64,000 nt of DNA from Phytophthora quininea (Eukaryota; Oomycota; Peronosporomycetes; Peronosporales; Peronosporaceae): the NCBI GenBank assembly GCA_011947345.1, contig JAAVTG010000043.1:682001-746000 (forward strand). The letters run 5' to 3'. The position numbers and the translations under genes are program-made. The notes under the pieces are model-generated. The model was not told the DNA's origin, made no database searches, and worked only from the letters and a program-made list of their open reading frames with translations. Positions 57,351 through 64,000 of this stretch are shown piece after piece. Positions within the stretch are counted from its first letter, which is position 1; each line of letters begins with the position of its first letter.

Positions 57351-57540
57351 CTTTGCTGGAAGCTTTATTTGCCAGAGACACGTCCTTGGTACCCCCCAAA
57401 AAAAAAAAATCTACGTGGTAGCTACACACCCTGGGCGAAACGTTTCATCGACTTTTGTCACAAAAGAATGCAAAAGGCGGGAATTTTTTGCGAGTGGTGT
57501 CATCCACGGAGCAAGGTTTAGTTTTTTTACGGAATTTTTT

Positions 57541-57860
57541 TACAATCAGGAGGAGCTGCGGGCTCTTGCTGAGAATAGCAGGTGGGATGTTGTGACGACG
57601 CTCCGAGAAGCGCACGTCCTACATACGAAGTAGGACTTCAATATCAAGCTGGATGTCGACGGATAGATTGAGCATGTTAAGGCTAGGGCCATTGCTTGCG
57701 GGAACAAACAGCAGTTCAGCGACGGTTTCGCGTGACCTTTGCCGCGGTTATCGATATGGGCAGCGTCAAGATAATACTGGCGCAGAAATAGAGGATTTCG
57801 ACGAAGCCTGGGGGTATACAGAACGCGCATGCTGTAGTGGATGGTCACGACCCGGTGCCG
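57541..57860 (+). pseudogene. Copia RT N-terminal fragment
   Basis: EELRALAENSRWDVVTTLRE, HVLHTK, a stop where Trp is expected, then IEHVKARAIACGNKQQF match the start of Copia RT (EExRALxENxTW, KTKLDxDGxIERFKARLVA). The next block, read in another frame, is DMGSVKIILA-like. Multiple stops and frame changes. It lies to the right of the RT C-terminus at 53150 on the same strand, so the two are not in natural order and come from different insertions or a rearrangement. A homopolymer pair (C6 A12) lies just before it at about 57397-57412. Confidence 0.65.
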
Positions 57861-58629
57861 AGGAAACGAAGCTAGAGACAAGGAAGTCGTTGACACCGGT
57901 GCTCGGTGGATGGAGTTGCTGAGGATGGTGTTTGCCGTTGCAGTGCGGAGGAGCTTTGTGGTTGCAGGAGCTCAGGGCTGGATCGCAGTCGAGACTGTGT
58001 CGCGTTTACCCGGGGTTGTTACCAAAGAGGTAAGGTTATTAATGATGGAAAACAAAGCAAAAAAATGGCGGACCTGAGCTAACTTCTCTCCTGTAGTTCT
58101 CCTTGTGTCCTTGTCCAGATCCAGCGTTCATGTAGTTGTGAGCGCGTGCCTCCGGCCACTTGCATCTTGTGCCGCATGCACCAAGCCCAATAGGAACCGT
58201 GCCGTCATCCTTGCCTTGCTTCACTAGTGCTGCTGTGCGTGCCAGGTTGCTTCATGCCTCTCCCATTGGACTCCCACTCGAGCGCGTGGACAACTAGCGC
58301 TGCAGCAGAGCCCAAGCTTGATCTTCAACCGCAATCATGGCGACAGATTGCAATCCAGCAGCACCACAAGGATGTAAACCGAGTCGCAGATCCCAGAGAT
58401 AGCAAGGGGCCAGTGAAAACCTTGACACCGTCGTAGCCAGAACCGATTATCTATTCGAAGGGAAGTTGAAAACTGAACTAACTTGCATGTAGTCGGCTAC
58501 GCTGCCGAAGGTTCTAGATCCACATCTTGGGAACTATCATTGTCGTGGCGTCGAATGGAAAGACGGCCAACAGCTAGCCCTGTAGGGAGGCGCGAAGCGA
58601 ATTGGTAGATACCTTTGCATTTGCCTTCA
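57861..58629. other. No recognisable feature
   Basis: Continues the region after the Copia RT fragment, with further short frames and no clear motif. Confidence 0.3.
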
Positions 58630-59334
58630 ATCAAGCAACCAACACTTGCATTCGCACAGCGTGATACACGTCACACATGTAAAGCTATGACTAAGGAAAA
58701 TTTGACACTTTTCGTTCGAGCCGTGGGTGAAGACGAGCCTTACCCAAAACTTGTCAAAGTTCTCTGGGATGAGGGCATCACACCAAGCCCGGCATGTGAC
58801 TCTCGCCGTCGTTGCTGGACGCTTCCTGGCTGTTGGTACGTGAATCGTCACCTTGTTCTCGCCGTAGAAGTCGATGTACGCTGTCGGAATATGTGGAGAC
58901 TGTGTGCACGGGATCTCCACGGGCAATACTTCAACAAGACGCAGAGGAAAGTCTTCGAGGCAAAGTAGTGAGGAGGTCGAGATGTAGTCACCCTTGACGG
59001 AGAACACTTGAGTAGTTGAACGCAGAAAGTGGAATGGCATTTTTAGTGAAGCAGCACCAAAACAACAACACGTACTGCTACGAGGACATGCAGAGCATGC
59101 AGCACGACGCCGTGGCGCCCAAGGCCGATCTTGAATCGGCGGCGATATACAACATGCAACACCACAAGGTGTGCCTCCCTGGGTCCAAGCGAATCTCCCA
59201 ATCCCCACCCATTTCCAAGAGCGCTGTCCATGAGGTTCCGGTGATAGCACGATCGCATCTTGCGAGCACCTCGAAGATGCCATACCGCATCTCGATGATG
59301 CCAAGCAGCATCTCGACGATTCGGCATCCTGACA
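58630..59334 (-). repeat. Probable 3' LTR of the chromodomain Gypsy
   Basis: On the minus strand the pol stop is followed by a polypurine tract, then TGTCAGGATGCC. The left (3') end is not determined, since there is no second copy here; 58630 is an estimate. A 225-codon open frame (58627-59304, -) covers it but is more likely a chance reading of LTR. Confidence 0.5.
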
Positions 59335-59350
59335 TCCTCCCCGGGAAGTG
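59335..59350 (-). promoter_or_regulatory. Gypsy polypurine tract
   Basis: The minus strand reads CACTTCCCGGGGAGGA, ending against the TGTCAGG LTR start, and directly follows the pol stop codon. Confidence 0.65.
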
Positions 59351-62300
59351 CTAGCGCCTGCGATTGCGGAGATCTTTCAGCAAATTCTTCCAGTGCACAA
59401 CGTGGCGGAGGTTGGCTTCGTTCTCCCAAGTGTCTTCGCTCTCTGGAAGTATTTGCCAATGAACCAGAAATTGCCTCTTCTTACGGCGAGTCCGTTGCTT
59501 GATGAGGCTTTCGACCACGTGGAGATCGCCGTCGTCATTGTCTAGCGAAAAGTGGACCGGGGATACCTTCGGCAATAATCGGCTCAGAAACTCCGTCAGA
59601 GACTCGACGACGTGGCGTAGTACGTCCACGTTGTAGCTGTTGTGCAGTCGCTTCATCGACTTGGGCAATGCTAGCTTCGCCACATTGGTGTTAACCATCT
59701 TGGTAATCTGGAACGGTCCCACAAATTTCGCCGCTAGTTTGTCCTTGTCAATTCGGGTTCCACGCACTGCATGGGCTATCGGCAAGTTCCGAGTGCTGAG
59801 ATAGACCCAGTCTCCTTCGTGAAACTGCACGCCACTCCGTCCTTGATCATAATAAGCTTTCTGGCGGGCCTTGGCGTCACGCAAGTTGTTTTGAGCGGCT
59901 TCGACGATGTTCTGTCTTTCCTGCACGAAATTGGCGGCGTAGTCGTTCTGCGTTTCCGCTGCTACACCTGGTGTACGCGCCACTCTACCCGTGTCGATCT
60001 GGACCGGCGATAACTTGGTGGAGGCACTCACTAGTGTTGCGTGTGCGTACTCGACCGTAGGAAGCATATCCGACCAGTTCGTTCCATGTAGCGACACAAT
60101 ACACCGAAGACTATCTTCGAGAACTCTGTTCTGACGCTCGGCTTGGCCATCGGCCTGTGCTCGGAATGCAGTGGTCATTCTCAGCCTGACCCCCATGATC
60201 CGCATCAGTTCTTGCCAAAACGAGCCCGTGAACTTCGGATCCCTGTCGCTCACAATAGCTGCTGGAATACCATGATTTCGCACGACCACGCCAAAGAAGA
60301 TGGATGCGGCTTCAGCTCCAGTCACCGTCGTATGCGTCGGCGCATAATTTTGGCGCTTGCTCAAATGATCAATGCACACCATAATGGCATCGTAACCTGA
60401 AGATGCAGGAAGTCCCGTCACGAAATCAATCCCCACGACCTCCCAACATTCGGAGGGAACGGGCAGCGGCATGAGTCCTCCGTTCTTACGCAGCGAACTG
60501 GATTTGAAGCGAGCGCATGTAGCGCAGCTTTGGACGTATCGTTTTACATCGGCGATCATGGTAGGCCAGTAGTACCATTGCGCCAGCTTGAGGTGCGTGC
60601 GACGAATACCGGGGTGTGCAGCTACAGGTCCATCATGAAATTCTGTTAGCAGCGCCACGCGCAAGTCATCATGCTCCGGCACACAAAGATGACGAACTGT
60701 ATTACCGGTGCTCAGGTACACCAGACCCTGCTCCCACTTGAGTTCACCTGCTGGGACAGTCTTCGAAGGCGACGACTTGCCCATAGTTGCGTAGAGCGGA
60801 TCACGTTGATATCCTTGAGCGAAAGTCTGCTTGGTGGACTCGTCTAGATGCACGTCCGTAATTGACAGCGTCACTTCTCCAACGAGCATCTTGTGCACCT
60901 CGTGGGGAACCGTCACTGGCGCGGCAATACCTCTCCCCTGAAGTCGTCGTCGAGAAGAAGATGGACGTCGGATGACGGCAGCAGCGACAACTGTGAGCAC
61001 GAAGTTTGATGCTGTCTGAGCGCCTGATCAACTCCACGGCACGTGTCATCACAAGCATGAACAACGGGGAATTTGTCCGTCGCAGCACTAGTAGTAATTT
61101 CGACGTCGAGAGGCCACACCGGACGGGATAATGCGTCGGCAACAACGTTTGCCTCCCCTTTGACGTGGTGTATTGTGAACGTGTATTGCCCAAAAAATCC
61201 AGCCAACGGGCCAATTTTCCCGACACTTGCGGGTGCTCCATGAACCAGGTACAGGCCGAATTGTCCGTGTAAACGACGAATGGGCGGCCATAGAGATAGT
61301 GTCGCCACTTGGACAGGGCCAATTTGATCGCGAATAGCTCTTGTTCATGCACAGGCCAGCGTTGCTCAGCAATCGAGAACTTCTTCGAGAAAAATGCCAC
61401 GGGGAGGTCGTTCCCGTTGGTCTTCTGCGAGAGGACACCACCGCAGCATCGACCGGAGGCGTCCGTCGTCACCACAAATGGCTTGTTGAAATCCGGAAGC
61501 TGCAAAACTGGAGCTTGTTGTAGGTGCAGCTTCAACTATAAAAATGCTGTCCGCTGGTCTTCTCCCCACAACCATGTTGCCGCTTTCTTCGTCAATTCAC
61601 TCAGCGGCAGCACGATCTGAGCAAAGCTGTAGATGAACCGCCGGTAGTATCCTGCCAACCCGAGAAAACTCCGTAGCTCCTTGATCGTGGTCGGTTCGGG
61701 ATACTGCTCAATGGCAAGTGTCTTGCGTTTGTCTACGCGAAGACCCTCGTGAGAGACGGTATGATCAAGGAAGTCCACTGATGCTGATCCAAAGACGCAC
61801 TTGTTGCGACGAGCAAACAAGCGGTCTGCACGAAGAACCTCGAAGACCTATCGAAGATGTTCACAATGTGTGGTTGTCGTGTGCGAATAAATGCACAGGT
61901 CGTCCAAGTACACCACCACAAACTGAAATCTCCCGAAAAGAAGTCTCATCAGCCGGGACCAGACACCCGGCATACCGCTCAGACCCATCGGCGCCACACA
62001 CCAGTGGTAAGTCTCTTTGTCCGTTCGAAACGCAGTGTACTTTCGACTAGCGGGGGCGATGCGCATCTGGTGGTAGCCTTGCGCCAGGTCGATCGTTGAA
62101 AACACTGAGCACCCCACCATCTTGTCAAACAACTCGTCAATTCTTGGCAGCGGAATTTTGGGCACTTCAGTCTGGCTGTTGACATACCGGTAGTCCACTA
62201 CCCAGCGGATGGGGAGATTGCTGTTTCCGCTCTTGATCCACTGCGATCGACTGGGTGCTGCGCCAGTGGCGGCGTCCTTCTTCGGGACCCCGAAGATGTT

Positions 62301-62612
62301 GGAGACCTACGGCGAGTCGGACGCTTCTAGCCATCCTTTACGAAGCAACTCGCCCACAAATATCTCCAGCGCGTACTGTTCGGTGCGGGATAGTCGAAAC
62401 GAAGCCCTCGAGCTAGGCTCTGCTCCAGACTTCATGGTAAGATCAAATTCAACTGCACGCTGCTTGGGCAGCTCGTCCGGCAACTCCGTCGGAAACACGT
62501 CTGCATATTCAGTCAATAGTGACTGTGGTGTAGCGGGTTGACGGGAGCGCCCCGGTCCGCGCGGAGATGGAGTGGTCGGGACTAGAGAACAATCAAAATG
62601 GGGGCGCTCCAA
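59351..62612 (-). pseudogene. Gypsy pol with chromodomain-like C-terminus, decayed
   Basis: RT starts in 62612-62198 (QRAVEFDLTMKSGAEP, SRTEQYALEIFVGELLRKGW, a TAG for Trp, VSNIFGVPKKD, VDYRYVN). It continues with STIDLAQGYHQM and VVYLDDLCIYS (active YLDD). RNase H has TTDASGR, HEQELFAIKLAL and YTDNSACTWF. After frame changes near 61200 and 60950 the integrase frame (61000-59351, 549 codons) is unbroken: H2C2 zinc site (Cys 159, Cys 162), core D192, D252, E288. It ends in a chromodomain-like block (VHWQILPESEDTWENEANL), which in chromoviruses targets histone marks. Three in-frame stops and two frameshifts. Gag, protease and 5' LTR are missing to the right. Confidence 0.85.
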
Positions 62613-64000
62613 TTAAGTACGGCATCTGATCACATCAGATCCCCGATCAAGTACGACTGGCGATCCGACGACATGGGTTCGGATCCTCCCGATCAAGTGC
62701 GATCCGACGACATGGGTACAGATCTTTACGATCCGACGTCTGATCTTTACAGATGGTTACGACTATGGGGATCCAAGAGCTGGCTCAAAGCCCAGCCTCG
62801 ATTTTGATGTGCCGACCCGAGGGATGCCTGCAGCAGATCGATCAAGAGCGACAACCCCAGAAACGCTAAACCAGCTGGGAACTGTAGCTCCGGAGCCAAC
62901 CAAGGAGCCCAGAGAGCGACGCGTGTCCAACAAACGGGTAGTTTTAGTTCAGTCCGCATTTAGCTACGAAGAGCACAAGTCCACACCGGCAGATAAGCGG
63001 TAATATACCCTCGTGCCGCCCAAGTTCGACTTTGCCTCGTGCCAGCCTCCCCTCGTAGAAGAATCGCCCCGAACCACAATCTATAGGGTGGGGTCGGGCG
63101 CTACGAGTTGTCGGTTGTGTGGATCCAACCAACCCCGAAGTGTCACGAGAACGGCACTATAAATAGAGACGTCTACGCGGAGCAAGCGGTAGGGCCGAGC
63201 GATTGACGGAGAGAGAGCGCGCGTGTGCGGAAGACCGATTGATCAAGCGATAGGGATCAGCGGGTCTAGAAGAAGAGAAGAGAAGAAGACAACCGGAAGT
63301 GTGGGAAGCCCATCCTCGCACGGCCACCAACCAAGAACTCAAGTACCAAGGTTACATTCCTGCCCACAGCGTTATCGCGCTTTGGAATTACGTTAGTCAA
63401 GTCCTGGGGAAAACGCGACGTCGTTTTAACCGAGGTGACGTCGCATTTGTGAGTTGGAGATCCCCTGCCTCTAGATCCGAGATCGGATTTTCTGGTAAGC
63501 CACTCCACCACATGACTCTAGGAACTCTGGCACCGTGTCGGGCGAGGTCGCTGTCGACACCTTCACTCGATACACGTCTTCATACGACCCAACCTTCAAG
63601 TTTGTCTGGAATGCCAATTCGTTCACATGTTCGGGTAAGAGCCACTGCCCACGCGAATTGTCGCTGCGTTGGAGAATTCGGCTACCATCAGTACCGCACT
63701 CGTACTGGTCCAGGAAGGCTGTGTCTTCCGCTGTTACCAGTTGGGAAAGATTAAACAAGATATTTCCAAGATATGTGCACGAGAATGGCAGTCGACAAGA
63801 TCAGGAGAGTTGTGAGGCATCACAGTATTCATTTTTCATAGTTCTATAACTAGTAGGCACTGGTAGTAGTTTCACAACGGCCGCCAAGATTGCCTCTTCA
63901 TCACTCTAAAATAATACACCAACAGAGCAACGCTGTTCCTCGTCCTTGCTTCGTTCCTGCCTTCAACGCAGCTTCCTCGGCCCTAAAGACGTGGCTGGTC
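62613..64000. other. Unassigned; direct repeats and TATA-like motif
   Basis: 62644-62680 and 62691-62720 share GATCAAGT(A/G)CGA and GATCCGACGACATGGGT as direct repeats. CACTATAAATAGAGACG at 63155-63171 looks like a core promoter, possibly in an LTR. On the minus strand an open frame at 63758-63471 (MFNLSQLVTAEDTAFLDQYE) has no recognised domain. Confidence 0.4.

Noticed and set aside
53150..57860. One Copia element spanning 53150-57860
   Set aside because: RT C-terminus lies to the left of the RT N-terminus on the same strand, the wrong order for a single insertion.
58627..59304. 225-codon minus-strand open frame after the Gypsy pol
   Set aside because: It begins just past the polypurine tract and LTR start and shows no domain, so more likely LTR sequence than a gene.
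63155..63171. TATAAATA as a host gene promoter
   Set aside because: No gene with a recognisable product follows within the window; an LTR promoter is equally possible.

Overview
This window looks like a transposon-dominated, gene-poor stretch of an oomycete nuclear genome (Phytophthora-like). The basis is the repeat families: Copia and Gypsy retrotransposons, PIF/Harbinger elements with convergent Myb/SANT and DDE genes, and MULE and hAT remnants of the kind typical of oomycetes. A relic host gene also has a ~65-bp GT-AG intron. No intact host gene, rRNA, tRNA or CRISPR array was recognised. The organism assignment is inference from sequence families and was not tested by any search.

Layout, left to right. 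1-1600: a truncated Gypsy-type LTR followed by repeat R, which recurs at 54199-55955. 3385-3910: a MULE transposase relic. 4071-6374: a 2.3-kb DNA transposon with perfect 29-bp terminal inverted repeats (TIRs) that contain a 16-bp palindrome and enclose a decayed DDE-like gene. 7395-7795: a Gypsy RT scrap. 10340-10572: a SET-domain relic. 10631-13137: PIF/Harbinger element 1. 15241-16544: PIF/Harbinger element 2, an internally deleted copy with TTA target duplications. 16646-17540: a further Myb/SANT-like relic. 22202-22648: a hAT C-terminus. 22776-23863: a spliced host-like pseudogene. 25679-33736: PIF/Harbinger element 3, split by the first full-length Copia (26754-31631). 36062-40940: a second, nearly identical Copia. 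42013-49583: a decayed Gypsy with gag, protease and a truncated RT. 50249-50596, 53150-54045 and 57541-57860: Copia debris, intermixed with an inverted pair of ~0.9-kb repeats (S). 54199-55955: second copy of repeat R, carrying a 347-bp solo LTR. 58630-62612: a chromodomain-type Gypsy pol on the minus strand. 62613-64000: unassigned sequence with a TATA-like motif.

How the parts relate. The three Harbinger elements share one design: a Myb/SANT-like protein on the + strand running tail-to-tail into a DDE transposase on the - strand. The two Copias are the youngest insertions: the LTRs of each look identical, each has a perfect 5-bp target duplication (ATGAC and CGCAG), and the two copies differ by few substitutions and one nucleotide of length. 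Their coding sequence starts 4 bp after one LTR and ends 46 bp inside the other. Both copies need the same frame change between integrase and RT. Everything else is decayed by stops and frameshifts, so the window reads as layered insertion and decay. The best candidate for something under-described is the 4071-6374 element; the unusual compactness and priming site of the Copias come next.
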